From Ornithorhynchus anatinus (taxonomy: Eukaryota; Chordata; Mammalia; Monotremata; Ornithorhynchidae): 64,000 nucleotides of DNA. The stretch covers positions 496,001-560,000 of the forward strand of contig NW_024396743.1 in assembly GCF_004115215.2 (NCBI RefSeq). The letters run 5' to 3'. Shown one piece after another: positions 34,946 to 51,784 of this stretch. Under the pieces are notes generated by a model that saw only the letters and a program-made list of their open reading frames with translations, did no database searches and was not told the DNA's origin. The first letter of the stretch is position 1. Every line of letters begins with the position of its first letter. A program made the position numbers and the translations under genes.

Positions 34946-36530
34946 AAGAGGGAGGGGGTCCCGTAGCGGCAACTTTGGTCTCTGGGGTAGGGCCTCCCAC
35001 CCACCCAGCCCAGTCACCACGGCGATGCTTTCCGGTAGGGAGCTCCGAGGAGGCCCCTTAGCCTCGACCTCCCAGGAGCAGGCCCAGGGATGCAGGATTG
35101 AAAAGGGAAAGCCTTCAGTGATGGGAGTGAGGTCGGGGGTCGGGGGTCGGTGGTAGTGGTTCCTGGGGGCCGGCAGAGAGAGGAGGTTGAAAACGCACTG
35201 GCGGGGAGCAGCGGCTTCCTGCCCTTAGACCTGCAGAGCAGGTCTGGACCCAGAGCCTGAGTTCTAAGGCACCCGTTTTTCCCAACCCCTGGCCGGTGGT
35301 CTGGTCTCATCAGCCTCAGCCCCCTCCCCTGGGGACGCCGTGACCCTCCAGGCCCTTCCCCTCCGCCCCCACACAGCACAACACAGATGAGGGGTTGTAA
35401 AAAACTGTATTGAGGTTGGGGAGGGAGGGGTCTGCACGACGAGGACAAAACAGACTCTGTCTGCCCCCGTCCCACTGGTCTCCCCAGCAACTCTGGAGCA
35501 GGAGTGGTGCAGGCCGCAGGGGACAGGAGGAGGAGGAGGTGGACGTGATGAAGGCGACTGGACTGGAGAGTCCAGGAACTGCCCCGATTCCCCAGGCTTC
35601 CGGGGCAGATGGGCAGGGCCACAACTGAGCTTCCCCTGGCCAAGGGGCTCAGGAGTGGGGATCCTTCACAGACCTTTCTAGACCACGCCCCACCCCCCAA
35701 GAGAGACACCCGAGGCCAGTATGGTTGGCAAAGACCATATGCTCCAGGGGATTCTGGGGCCTTGCTCCAGCTTCAGCCTCAGGGTCTCCTCCGGGCCCAG
35801 GGAGGTAGCTTTTCCCTCTCGCGCCCCTCCACCCCGCAATCTCACCGGTCCCGGGAGAGGGTCCCGATCCAGGTAACCCTGGGAGATGTGGCAAGACTCG
35901 TTGGAGAGAAAGGGGCTCTTGAGACTAGGGAGTGGGAGGGGCATGGTGGGGGAGGGGGAGGTCCCGGGTGGCACAGGAGGTGGGCGTGAGAGCGTGTGTG
36001 CATGTCTGTGTCTGTATTTCCATGTCTCTGGGCCCCCTTGTGTGACTACCGCCCCCTCGTCGCTTGTGCAGGGCAGAGAGCTTACACCCGCTGCTCTGCT
36101 TGTCCTGGGCCGTCCTGCCAACCTGAGGACCGGAAGCAGGCTGACCCACAGCCGCCGGCCGGGGTGGGGACGGGGGACGGGGACGCCTACCTGGGGTCTA
36201 GGCCCGGGACGCTGAGTCAAGTTACCCTAGCACCGAACTCTACCTGAGGTCCACCAAAAGATCGGTAGATGCTCCAGGTTCTGAGGCTAAAAGCCGCTTC
36301 TAATCGACCACTCGAGCCTCCACTGAGCGCCAGTCCACTCTTTCCGCCCGGGACACGAAGGTGCAGCGGGAGAGGGCGTTCTCACAGAACCCCGTGGGGA
36401 GGGATACCCACGTTCAGGCACTCCCCAGTCCGCCTGGGCAGTCTCTCCCCACACGGCACGGCGGAACCCCCAACAGCGTCCTACCCGAGACGCCTGCGGG
36501 AAACCCACTGTCTGGAGGCCCTGAAAGTAT

Positions 36531-36536
36531 TTTATT
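36531..36536 (-). terminator. USH1G poly(A) signal AATAAA
   Basis: AATAAA on the minus strand, 1.0 kb past the USH1G stop. It is the first canonical hexamer noticed downstream. The sequence between (36537-37537) is unique and is the presumed 3' UTR. Confidence 0.55.
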
Positions 36537-37537
36537 CTACTTTGGGGTGAAACTGTTCCCACGTGCTCTGGGGTGCAGCCCCGGGGACATGTTTGGAAGA
36601 AAAGCCCTTCCTCTCTACTCCCACTGACTCCAAAAAGGTTTGGCTGAAAAAGAGCCCTTTTCCCAGACTCCCTTTCACCGGCACGCGGGCCATCCTCAAC
36701 TGGTCCCGGGGCGAGGTGGGATGTGTGTGGGGGCTGGTGTGGAATCCACCAGGAGTGCGCGGCCAAGGCAGAGGAGCCGGGAGCGCACGCAGGCTGGCAC
36801 CCTCCCTGCTGGCGTGGCCACGGCAGGGGCAGGACGGGGCTGCGAGATGGAAGGCGTGAGAACGTTTTGGCTGAGGATTCGGGGGGTCTACTAAGCGGAG
36901 GGCCCTGCCAATGTTCCCCCCACCCCGAACCCCAAGAGGGAAGAGGCTCAGTAGGCAGACCGGGCTTCCTCTCTCCCTGAGTGAACCGGCAACCAGGCCC
37001 CGGGGGCTCAGAGCAGCCCAAGGCCAACTCTTTGACCCTTCCAGGCCCTTCACGCGGAGGGCCTGGTGGGAGGCAGAGGGGCACCGGAGTGCGTCCCCAC
37101 CCCTCCCTGTTACGCACACAGGTTTCTGGCAACTTGGAATTCATTTGGGTTCGAGTTTTCCAACTCGAGAGAGGAGCGAGCGTGCTTGCGCGCACCCGCG
37201 CCAGGGTCGCTTATGAATATTTATGTGGATGACTGCGACCGGCTCGTTAAAATGTACGAGCCCTCGGGTGGCTGGGTGAGTGTCTCCTGGATGCAGGGGA
37301 TCATCAGCAGGTGCCTCTCTGCTGCCGGGACCACCCCGGGGGTCCCGGCCACTAGGTGAGGGGCGGCGGAGGGTGCGGATGGCACAAATGGAGGGCAGGT
37401 GGAGGTAGGGTCCAGGCCCCGGGCCCACCGTCGGGGATCCGCTGGCCCGACGGGCCCAGCTGTGGCCCTCTCCACCCCGGCCCCCCGATGGCCTGACCCC
37501 CAAGGCCAGGGCCGGGGCGGGCAGGGAGGGTCCGCGC

Positions 37538-42026
<4,489 letters not shown>

Positions 42027-42659
42027 CTAGGGAGGAGAGGGAGTCCCCCGGGCGGCTAGGACTCGGGCATGGGCGCCCTCCGGCCCCGGCTGCGGCAGGA
42101 CGAAGCGGACGGACGGAGCCCACGGCCCTGCTCACCGGGACATCTGAGCCTACCTAGCCCCGAGGGGCGGGAGCTCCCGGGCCTCCGGCTGGGCGGGGAG
42201 TCGGTCCCCGGAGCTCCTGGGTCCTAAGCGCCTTCCGTTCCCGCGGCGGTACGACTCCCCTCCGAGTTTCAGCCCCCAACTCAAAATCCTGGAGCGGGGG
42301 TTCCCCCGAAAGCCCCCAGGAGACCCCCTAAATGTCCCCATCTCCGTTGCGCTCTCAGACGCCCAGTGGCCCCTGCTGAGGCAGGTGGGCAGAGGACGAG
42401 TATTGGGGTGTCCCCACCTCCCACCCTTTTAACCCCCTTCTTCTCTGCCCCGCCCCTTCTCCGAGCCGCAGACTCCAGGTCGAGCCAGTCGACGGGGTCT
42501 GGCGGCCCGTGGGACCAAGGCAAAAACCGGGCCCCGAGGTGACCTCTTCCTTCTCCCTCTCTGAGCCAGGCCCAGGCTCACCTCTCGGCCACTTTGCAAC
42601 CGCCGGACTGACCTCGTACGGTGTGTGAAGGCACACGCGTCCTCCAGAACCCTCATAAC

Positions 42660-42815
42660 GGATCGATCAATCAATCCATGATATTCACCGAGCGCTTACT
42701 ATGTGCCGAGCACTGTACTACAGTCTTGGGAGAGTACAGTACAACAGAGTTAGCAAATACGTTTCCCTACCCACAACGAGTTTACAGTCTAGAGGGAGAC
42801 ATAAGCACACACAAA
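42660..42815 (-). mobile_element. L2 3' end, antisense
   Basis: 'caccgagcgcttactatgtg' and 'caacgagtttacagtctaga'. Confidence 0.8.
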
Positions 42816-42943
42816 CACAGGCTGCGGAAACAGAGGCAGGGAGAGGGCAAAACCCAATTCAAAAGGGGAAACTGAGCCACACAACAGAAGCCCCGGATCT
42901 GACCCCAGAAGAGCACCAGATTTCCCGCCCCCAACAAGGTGCT

Positions 42944-43213
42944 ATAATAATAGTAATAATATAATAATGATATCTGTTAAGTGCTTACAATGTGCCAAGC
43001 ACTGTTCTATGCACAAGGTAATCAGGTTGGACCCAGTCCCTGTCCCATATGGGGTTCACAGTCTTAATCCACATATTACCGGATGAGGTAACAGGTCCGG
43101 AGAAGTTAAGTGCTATGACCCAAGGTCACACAGCAGACGAGTGACAGAGTCAGACTTAGAACCCAGCTCCTCTGACTCTCAAGTCCTTGCTCTTGCCTCT
43201 AGGCCACGCTGCC
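42944..43213 (-). mobile_element. Mon-1 CORE-SINE, antisense
   Basis: (AAT)n-like tail, 'ctgttaagtgcttacaatgt', 'aaggtcacacagcagacgag', head 'ctaggccacgctgcc'. Confidence 0.85.
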
Positions 43214-43377
43214 CCCTCGTCGGCCTGGGGGCTGAGGGGCACATAGAAGGGTGCTTGGAGAGAGAAGCCCTTTCCGAGCCTTGCCCAACTTCTCCTCGCC
43301 CAGGGAGCCTGCCTGGGCGACCCCTTCTCCGGGCTCTCTCGCCTTCCGCAGGCCCCGGCCAGCGCTCGGGGCCCATT

Positions 43378-43443
43378 GCGCCCTCTATTGGCCAGGTGTA
43401 GGGGCAGCACCCCCGTGCCTTTGGCGTCGGCAGGGGGCGCCAC
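43378..43443. promoter_or_regulatory. Pair of CTCF-like motifs in opposite orientation
   Basis: 'gcgccctctattggcca' (43378-43394) closely follows the reverse CTCF consensus (GCGCCCTCTNNTGGCC). 'cagggggcgccac' (43431-43443) is the forward core. Role inferred from motif match only. Confidence 0.4.
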
Positions 43444-44382
43444 CGAGCCGGGGAAGGGCCCTGTGCCCAGTTGCCTGGGCAGGACCCAGCTGGCAGGAGC
43501 TGCAGAGCGAGGGCTGAGGGTCGGGGAAAGGAAGAGGGGCGGCGGGGAGAGGAGAATGTCTAGCAGGGAGGAAGGGGGCAAGGGGCCCGGTCTTCATTCT
43601 GTCCGTCGAGGTGGAGGACGGAGTGGGTAGGCAGGGTGGGCAAAGGCAAGCGCGGTTGAGGGTGGTAGGGGGCAAGGGTTGTTAGACGGAGACGCTGGCG
43701 CCAGAGAGGGCAGAGAAAAGAGCCGGCGTGGAAGAGATGGGCCAGGAGCATGGCGAACCGGAGCAGGAGGGCGACTGGTGCCAGAGTGGGTGGCAGTGGG
43801 GGCCCAAGAGGCCCACGGGAGGTGAGGGACCGGTGGCCAAGATGCCATGGCTCACGGGGCCCTCCCGAAACTGCAGAAGGGAATCGGCCTCCAAGCCTGG
43901 CAACGCTGAACAAAACCATATCTGCGTCTCACCTTATCTCCTTCCCGTGCCTTCTTCCCCAAAACCAGCACCGGTCAAGATGGGTCATGTGAGTGCGGCT
44001 GAGAGGTTTATGGAGCCCCGCTGGGGCAGTAAATCACCATGCCCTCCCATGTATAAAGCGCCCGTCCGGCCCGGCGTGGGACAGACAACCAACGCTTACT
44101 GGACCGCGAACCCCAGGTCTGCCCCGACCCCGGTGGGGAGGTGGTGGGGAGATGGCTGCCCGAGGGCCGATGGGCGCACCGGGGGCTGGGGAGGGGCTCT
44201 GAGAGCTCTGGGGGCCGCAGGGGTTCCCCGAGTCTTTGGGGAGGCAATCGCCCTAGAGGGAAGAGTCGGGGGGCATCGACAGCCCCGGCCGAACAGGGCG
44301 GAGCAGCCTCCAAAGGGTCGTGGGATAATGGGGGGGCTCGCCCACCTTCTCCGCAGGGAACCCCCTCTGAGCCGCCACCGCC

Positions 44383-47300
44383 ATGACTGAGGCACTGGAG
44401 CTGGGCCCCGGGGACAGCCCCCCGCCCCCCAGCCCGGGGGAGCTGCCCAAGCCCCTGGAGACTTGGAAGAAGGGCGGGCGGATGCTGTCCGTGCTGCTGG
44501 CCGTGAACACGCTGCTGCTGGCCTGCACTCTCATCAGCAGCGGCGCCTTCAACAAGGTGGCCGTGTACGACACGGACGTCTTCGCCCTGCTGGCCGCCAT
44601 GATGCTGCTGGCCGTGATCTGGGTTGTGGCCCACCTCCTGCACACGACTCGCCACCCCGACGCCGTGCCCTACCGGGACCCCCACGCCGGGCCCATCTGG
44701 CTTCGAGGTAGGGGGAGTGAGGACGGCTTGGAGGGGGGAGGACTCCCTCTGGAAAGCGGGCACCTGCACCTGACACTTGCCGATGGGTGGTGGGCCCACA
44801 CACGAGCTCGGGGTAGGGCCCTCCCAAGCTCTCTTCCTCAGAAGCGCCGGGTTCTACCCTGAAAACAGGGTTGGAGAGGGGTCCGGGGGTCCTTCTGCTC
44901 TCCTGGGAGTTCAGAAGCCCCCCGCCCCATAAAAATGGGGAGGGAGCTGCTGGGTAGGGAGGAAGGAGGGAGGAGCCAGCCGTCCGACTGGCCCGCCTGT
45001 GAGCGGAGGGGGGGATGCTGAGCTCCTGTCCTTCCCTCGTCCCTTCAGGCGGGCTGGTGCTGTTTGCTGTATGCACCCTGGTCATGGATGTCTTCAAAAC
45101 CGGCTACTACTCCAGCTTCTTCGAGTGCCAAGCGGCCATTAAGATCCTGTTCCCCATCCTTCAAGCCTTGTTTGTCATCGTGCAGGTGGGCGGTCGTGTG
45201 TATGTGTGTCTGGGGCGGGGGGGGGGGGCTTACCCAGCTGGCCCCAGGGGACAAAGGGCGCTGGCCTACAGCAGGCTCTGAGGACTGTTCAGCCGTTTCC
45301 AGGCTAAGTGGGGCCTGTGCTCCCCTGGCCACTGGAGGGGCTGACTGGAGATTTGGGACCAAGACTCAAGGGAATTGAGCAGCCCAGGCCTGCTGTTCCC
45401 TGGGCCCGCTGCCCCCGCGGTTCTGCCCCTGCCCCCAGCCCAGGTGGAACGGATCTCAGCTCTCTGATTCCCTCCTCGAGTCTAGGCCATCTCCCACGGG
45501 TAGGCTAGTGAACGTGACATTTGTGACTCGGTCTGTCTGTGCATCGAGGCAGGTGTTCATGGACGTCACCAGCTTGGGCGGTTTTTTCTCCCTGGCTGGG
45601 AGTGCTGGCCCTGGCCCCCGGCCCCCCGTCCACCCCACTGAAACAGCCTAGGAGGGCAACGGGGAGTGCAGGGCATGGGTGTCGATGGGTGGTTCCTGCT
45701 CCTGGGTTGACAAGGCCTCTTCAACCGTGCACTCTCTGCACTGGAAGGAGCTGGCAGGGACTCGGAGGAGCCGGGAAGGGAAGATCTGGGTGGGACCGAG
45801 AGGGCGGGTCAGAGGGGATCTGGGGCAGCAGGGAGAGGGGAGCAGGAAGAGAAGCCAAACCAGCCTCTGGGGAGAAAGTGTCTGCTCTCTGATAACTCTC
45901 CTCTTATTGCAGACGTATTTCCTCTGGGTCTCGGCTAAGGACTGCATTCATGCCCACCTGGATCTGACTCGGTGAGGTCCCCCTGCCTATCCTCCCACCT
46001 TCTCCACCCACCGTTCAACCCCAGGGAGCCGGGGTCACCTGACCCTACGCCCCCACCCCCCCCGCTAATCCATAAAATGGGGGGGGGCGGGGAGGGGCGT
46101 GTATAGGGCTGAGCGAGTGAAGAAGGAATGGGGGAGAGGAAGCCTCCAGCTCTGAAGGTAGGGTCTCTCCCTGCTCCTCTCTCTAGGTGTGGTCTCATGT
46201 TCACACTGACCACCAACCTGGCCATCTGGGCACTGGCAGTGGTGGATGAGTCCAAACATCAGGGGCCCAGTAGCCACTCCAGCTCCAACTCCAATGCTGG
46301 TCACGCCCTCCTTCTCTCCCCCATTGGTGAGTCCTCCCCCACAGGCCTCCTAACCAGGCCCCAGAACCTCCCCCAGCTTCCCACCGTGCCCTGAAGAGGC
46401 ATGAAAGTGAGGAGAGTGGTGGACTGTCTCATAGGAAGAGGGCGGGAGTTCCAGGGCGGGGGAAAGAAATGGACAAGGGGTGGGCAGCGAGATAGATGAG
46501 ATGGAGGTAGAATGAGTAGATTGGTGTTAGAGAAGCATCGTTTGTAGATTGGGTGGTAATGGGAAATCAGCGAGGTGAAGTAGGAGAGGGAGAGATGAAC
46601 GAGAACCCTAAAGCTGGACGAAATGATTTTTAGAAAAACGATCCGGGCAGCAGAGTGAAGTAAGGACTGAGGTGGGGAAAGGCGGGAGGCGGGGAGGCCG
46701 GCGAGGAGACCGAAGCGGTCGTCATGGCGGAATAGGATAAGCGCTTGGATCCACCTGGCAGCAGCTAGGATGGAGAGGAAGGGACAGATCCTAGAGATGC
46801 TGCCAAGGTGGCACCGACAGGATTTGGCGAAAGTTTGAATATATGGGTGGAAAGAGAGAGCAGAGTCGAGGATAGCGCCGAGATGACGGGCTTGCGAAAC
46901 GGGGAAGCTGGAGGTGTGGTCTGCAGTGAGGGAAGAGTCAGGGGGTAAGACAGGGTTTGGATGGGAAGGCAGAGCCTCCGGCGGGGCCACCGACGAGCCG
47001 GCAGCTCGGGAGCGGGACCCAGGCAGGCCCGGTGCCCGGGTGACGGCTCCGCCCCTCCGTTTGGCAGAGCGCGGGGGCGGCGCCGGGAGCAGCGAGGGGG
47101 ACCGGTGCACCTGCAACACCACCATCTGCCGCGTATTCGAGCAAGGCTACTTTTACCTGTACCCCTTCAACATCGAGTACAGCCTCTTCGCCGCCACCCT
47201 GCTCTACGTCATGTGGAAGAACGTGGGGCGGCTGCTGAGCCCCGGGCACGGGCACGGGCACGGGTCCGGGCACGGGCTCGGCCACGGCCTGTCCCGGCAG

Positions 47301-48365
47301 ACCCTGTTCGTGGGGCCCCTGCTGGGGCTGCTGCTCTTCGTGGGAGGCCTGGGGGTCTTTGTGGTGTACGAGGTGCAGGTGCGCAGAGACGGGGAGAACC
47401 GGACCCGGAACGCCCTGGTCCTCTACTATTCCTTCCACATCGTCTGCCTGGGGCTCATGTCCCTGGGCAGCCTCGGGGGCTCCATCTTGTACCGCCTGGA
47501 CCGCCGGACGATGGACCAGCTCAAGAACCCGACCCGGACCCTGGACGTGGCCCTGCTTATGGGCGCGGCGCTGGGCCAGTTCGCCATCTCCTACTACTCC
47601 ATCGTGGCCGTGGTGGCGGGTGCCCCCCGGGAGCTGCTGGGCGCCCTCAACCTGGCCCACTCCCTGCTCACCATCGCCCAGCTCAGCTCTCAGAACGCCT
47701 TCATCATCGAGAGCCTTCACCGGAGCCCCCCCGAGCCCGAGGCCCAGCACCCCGAGCCGGGCCTCGCCTTCGCCAACCCGGTGGCCCCGCTGGCCCTGTC
47801 CCCCTCCCCCGTCTCCGGGCTGGTCCCGTCGGGCGGGGCTCCCGCCGCCCCTCCCCGGCTCGGCTGGAAGCGGAGGTGCCTGAAGGATCTCTCTCTCTTC
47901 CTACTGCTGTGCAACGTGGTGGTGAGTGCCAGGCGCGGGGCAAGGGGGCGGGGCATGGGGAAGGGGCGGCCGCGGGGGCAGAGGAGAAAAGAAGGGCCTA
48001 GCGGGTCCCGCTCCCTGGCGTCCAGTTCCGAAGGCGTTGCCCTTCCTAACCCAGCCTCTCCTGCGAGTCTCTAGTTCATGACACAGTTTGCCAGGTTCCG
48101 AGACGGCCGACTGTGGGGGGACGGTAGTGCAGACGAGGCATCTCCGACGGGGTCGGTCCGCGGGTGGTCTAGCTCTCCCGCGCCCTCCCGCAGCTCTGGA
48201 TCATGCCGGCCTTCGGAGCCCGCCCCCAGTTCACCAACAACCTGGAGCTGAACTTCTACGGCTCGTCCATGTGGCTAACCATCGTCAACATCTGCCTCCC
48301 TTTCGGCAATTTTCTACCGCATGCACGCCGTCTCCAGCCTGCTGGAGGTCTATGTGCTATCCTGA
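44383..48365 (+). CDS. OTOP2: OTOP2, otopetrin-2 proton channel
   Basis: Twelve-pass plasma-membrane proton-selective channel. Coding exons: 44383-44707, 45049-45185, 45913-45971, 46187-46326, 47068-47921, 48194-48365; phases join. The 5' UTR begins after the acceptor at 44356. Hallmarks are KKGGRMLSVLLAVNTLLLAC (TM1), FNKVAVYDTDVFALL, the exon 1 end YRDPHAGPIWLRG, FLWVSAKDCIHAHLDLTR, CGLMFTLTTNLAIWALAVVD, YLYPFNIEYSLFAATLLYVM, KNPTRTLDVALLMGAALGQ and LWIMPAFGARPQF. Length is about 561 residues (human 562). A histidine-glycine run (HGHGHGSGHGLGHG) after WKNVGRLLSPG replaces a different human linker. The last exon holds one surplus base near 48308, after LPFG, which throws the final YRMHAVSSLLEVYVLS out of frame; the stop of the family frame is at 48363-48365. 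Confidence 0.95.
46393..46960 (-). mobile_element. L2 LINE reverse-transcriptase fragment, OTOP2 intron 4
   Basis: The minus strand reads an uninterrupted stretch of about 180 residues typical of the C-terminal half of L2 ORF2: HLGAILDSALSFHPYIQTF, SRICPFLSILAAARWIQALI, GLPASRLSPPQSLLHSAARI. 5'- and 3'-truncated and antisense to OTOP2. Confidence 0.85.
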
Positions 48366-48715
48366 CCGGGGCGTGGGTCCCGGGACCACCCCCACCCGTC
48401 CCGTCCCAGCTCGGCCAGCCTTTCAGAGCTCCACCGGGGGGTGGGGGAGGTGGTGCTTTCCCTCCCCTCCAGCCCACCTCCCCGCCCCCCAGCCCCACTC
48501 CGAGCCTGATCTCCGGCGGACTTGGGACAAAACCAGGTTTCACTGGTCTCTCAGACCGAAAATATCCGGGGCCGGGCCTTCTGGGCTGGACCGAATTCAG
48601 GTCCCGTCCCGCCCCGAGGGGAAAGTGGGAACTGGCCCAGGCTAGCAGATTGAGGGTCGGGGATGGCGACTTTGGGCCCTATCGGACTCGTCCCCTCTTC
48701 TCTAGGATTGGGATG

Positions 48716-48721
48716 AATAAA
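48716..48721 (+). terminator. OTOP2 poly(A) signal AATAAA
   Basis: AATAAA, 351 bases past the OTOP2 stop, with a GT-rich stretch ('gctcctccgtgttgc') about 35 bases downstream. Confidence 0.75.
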
Positions 48722-49353
48722 CGTGACCTTGACCCCTGCGCTTTTGCCTGCTCCTCCGTGTTGCATCGGGCCCACCTGCTAGGGGCTGGAGTTCGGGGGC
48801 GGTGCAGAGAGAGAGGGTCACGGGGGCCATTTCAGAGCCGGACAGGGAGCCGGGACCGAGCCGGGTTGGCACGGACAGAGGGGCCCTCCCCCCGGGGGCA
48901 CAGGGGAAGGTGGAGAGGCAGGCGGCCGTGCCGCCCGCTCTGCTCTGCTTGTTTCTTCTTCGTTCTCCCTGGGAATTGAAGGGAGGGGGCGAGGTGAGCC
49001 TAGATGGGGCTAGGGATCTGGCAATGCGTCCGAGGACCCCAGCCCCGGCTGCCCCCTTCGCCCCCTTCGCCCCCTGGTAGGCCTGGAGAGCTGCGGCTGT
49101 CGGGAGAGGTCCCGGCCGGGCCCTGGGAGCCCCGGGGCTGCGGGTCGAGCATCCTTCCGTCCGAGGCCAGGCCAGGTACACTGTGGGCTTTTCCACCTGC
49201 CCCGCCGACCCCCTCGCCCCCGTCCCTCGCCCCTCACCCATTCCCCTGGCTCTTCGCGTCTTGCCTGTCTCCGCCCGACGGGGCGGTCCGACCCGCTCTC
49301 CGATTGGCGGCGCCGCCTGGGTCCGGAGCCCCGGAGTGAGTAAGGAGGGATTA

Positions 49354-49595
49354 ATGACATTCCCAGTGTCAACAGGGAAAATCGATGGGACCCGGCCGGG
49401 CCACGGGCCACAGCTGCGTACTGCCCAGCAGGCGAGGGGCACCGCTCGGGGCGGGGTCAGGGGTGGGGGGATCGAGTCTCCCCTAGAGGGAGCGGCCCGG
49501 CTCCCGGCAGAGGCTGCGCGACCGGCGACCGTGCCAGCCGAGCCGGCGACCGTGCCAGCCGAGCCAGCGACGCTGCCAGCCGGGCCAGCGCTCAG
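49354..49595 (+). CDS. Candidate upstream in-frame exon of OTOP3
   Basis: An open frame from an ATG at 49354 (MTFPVSTGKIDGTRPGHG) runs to a strong donor (CTCAG|GTAAAA, donor at 49596). Joining to the acceptor before 52127 keeps phase and reads RPPRSLGA into the OTOP3 ATG at 52149. The 3' part is a heptad (ATVPAEP) encoded by 21-bp repeats at 49524-49586. It has no likeness to the human OTOP3 N-terminus, so it may be a non-coding first exon or chance. Confidence 0.25.
49524..49586 (+). repeat. Three-unit 21-bp tandem repeat
   Basis: Units at 49524-49544, 49545-49565 and 49566-49586; the first two are identical ('ggcgaccgtgccagccgagc' plus c), the third differs at four sites. Confidence 0.85.
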
Positions 49596-50803
49596 GTAAA
49601 ACCGCCCCGCCAGCTCCGCTCCCCCAGCTGGAGGTTGGGCCACGGCGAGAGCAGCAGCGGGGCTCGGTTTCCCCGGGGAGCTCCTCGGTGCTAGAGGGCA
49701 GAGACCCCCCAGAGATACGAACGCCAAATTCGAGGCTGGGCGGGACGAAGGCCCCTCTCTGCTCGGTCCGATGCCCGGGGTTGGGGCGATTCTGCTAGCC
49801 CCCCGTCTGTCCGGTTCCCGGAGGGCCTGAGGGCCGTCTGTCCAACCGTCCGTCCGCCCTCCCTCCCCAGCCTCGAAGTCTCTCCTTCCCGGCCGATGGT
49901 TCCCAAAGAGACCCCTCTTCCCCCTTCCCCGCCTCCGCGCCCCTCATCCGTAGCTCGGGGTCCTGTCTCCACACGCCTCTAACCGCGACCCACAAACCCA
50001 GCTGACGCCTGTGCCTCTCTCCGCCTTGCCACCCGGCATCCGGCCGGAGTCCCGGGCCCACCTCGGGGTCATCCTCCCCCCCCCACCCTCCACCCCCACA
50101 CACAAACACACGTACACACGCACATATACACACCCGACCTGGGCACAACTCGGGCCTTCCCCGCCCTGGGACCCCGGGAGGGGAACTGAGGGGTTGGGGT
50201 CCCCAGGCGACTCCAGCCCCGACGGAGACCGCACAAGCTCCGCGAGTCTTTGGGTCCCGGGGCTCAACCGGAGCCGGGGGAGGAGGGGCAGAGACCCCCC
50301 GCGAGGGAGAGGCTCTGCAGAAGACAGAGGGGCAGCCCCTGGTGCCTCCCGCCCTGACCTGCCCCGCGGCCTCCCGGCACCCTGCTCCGGGCCCAGCGCT
50401 CCCCTTCCCCAGACCCGACCCCCGACCCCCGACCGGGAGCCCTTGAACTGCCCCTGCCCAAAACGTGCCACTTTCGAGAGACCGGTCTGTCTTGGGAGGG
50501 AAGAGCACGGCCCGGCCTGGCTTGGCCCGGCTCGGCCCGGCCCAGCCCACTTAATCACCTCGCGTGTGAACGCACAGGGAGAAGAGATAATGATCGATCG
50601 TACCGAAGGCCAGCGGGGCGCGGGGGGGAGGGCGGGGAGCGGGAGCTGAGGCCGAGGTGCCGGGCGGGCCGGGGTTGGGGTGGGGAGGGCTCCCAGGTTA
50701 CCGCGGGTTTCGCGTTTCCACGTCGGGGCATCCGACTGGGGGCAAAAAGGCTCTGAAGCTCCCCAGCCACCAGAGCAGAAAGAAGGGAGCGTGGCTCCTC
50801 TCT

Positions 50804-51064
50804 TAGAGAAGCAGCGGGGCTCAGTGGAAAGAGCCCGGGCTTGGGAGTCAGAGGTCATGGGTTCAAATGTCAGATCAGCCAGTTGTCAGCTGTGTGACTT
50901 TGGGCAAATCACTTCACTTCTCTGGATCTCAGTTACCCCATCTGTAAAATGGGGATTAAGACTGTGAGCCCCACGTGGGACAACCTGATGACCTTGTGTC
51001 TTCCCCAGCGCTTAGAACAGTGTTAGGCACATAGTAAGCGTTTAACAAATGTCATCATTATTAA
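50804..51064 (+). mobile_element. Mon-1 CORE-SINE, full length
   Basis: Head 'agaagcagcggggctcagtg', body 'agccagttgtcagctgtgtg', tail 'aagcgtttaacaaatgtcat'. Confidence 0.9.
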
Positions 51065-51191
51065 GGGATATGGAGAGGAAGAGAGGAGAGGGAGAAGCAG
51101 GAGGGAGATGCGAGAGAGAATAGAGGGAGAAGAGGGAGGGAGAAGGAGAGAGACAAGGAGAAGCTGGAGGGAGAGGCAGGATGTTGGCATC

Positions 51192-51440
51192 ATTCATTCA
51201 ATCACATTTATTTTGCGTTTACGGCGAAGCACTTGGAGAAATACAATACAGTAATAGAGACAATCCCTGCCCACAACGAGCTCACAGTCTGGGGGGGGGA
51301 AACACACATCAGTACAAGTAAACAGACACCAATATAAATAAATAAAATTACTGATATATACATAACTGCTGTGGGGAAGGGAGAGGGAGGAAGAGGGAAG
51401 GGAGTGGGAGACGAGGAAAAGTGGGGCTTAGTCTTAGTCT
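51192..51440 (-). mobile_element. L2 3' end, antisense, long
   Basis: 'ttcattcaatcacatttatt', 'cccacaacgagctcacagtc', the AT-rich 3' UTR ('aatataaataaataaaatta') and the GA-rich block before it. Confidence 0.85.
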
Positions 51441-51514
51441 AATCTGGCCTCTAGTTCAGAATAGTTATGACCCTGGTGACATGTTGAGGTGGGGGGGTGA
51501 GTGGGGGTGCACAG

Positions 51515-51784
51515 GGAAGCAGCGTGGCGCAGTGGAAAGAGCACGGGCTTTGGAGTCAGGGCTCATGAATTCGAATCCTGGCTCTGCCACTTGTCGGCTG
51601 TGTGACTGTGGGCAAGTCACTTCACTTCTCTGTGCCTCAGTTCCCTCATCTGTAAAATGGGGATTAAGACTGTGAGCCCCACGTGGGACAACCTGATTCC
51701 CCTGTGTCTACCCCAGCGCTTAGAACAGTGCTCTGCACATAGTAAGCGCTTAACAAATACCAACATTATTATTATTATTATTAT
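51515..51784 (+). mobile_element. Mon-1 CORE-SINE, young full-length copy
   Basis: Close to consensus: 'gaagcagcgtggcgcagtgg', 'tgccacttgtcggctgtgtg', 'gtgctctgcacatagtaagc', (ATT)n tail. Confidence 0.92.

Larger units (their letters stand above)
28451..36530. other. Spacer between FADS6 and USH1G
   Basis: No gene recognised. SINE/L2 copies occupy 28.75-31.2 kb and 34.5-34.95 kb. From 31.8 to 34.5 kb the sequence is moderately GC, unique and nearly free of young repeats. From 35.0 to 36.5 kb it is GC-rich and unique. Confidence 0.55.
48990..50650 (+). promoter_or_regulatory. CpG-rich block, possible OTOP3 promoter
   Basis: Dense CpG over about 1.6 kb between the OTOP2 poly(A) site and OTOP3. 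It contains a 21-bp repeat followed by a splice donor at 49596. Promoter role is inferred from composition and from being the only such block upstream of OTOP3. Confidence 0.4.
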
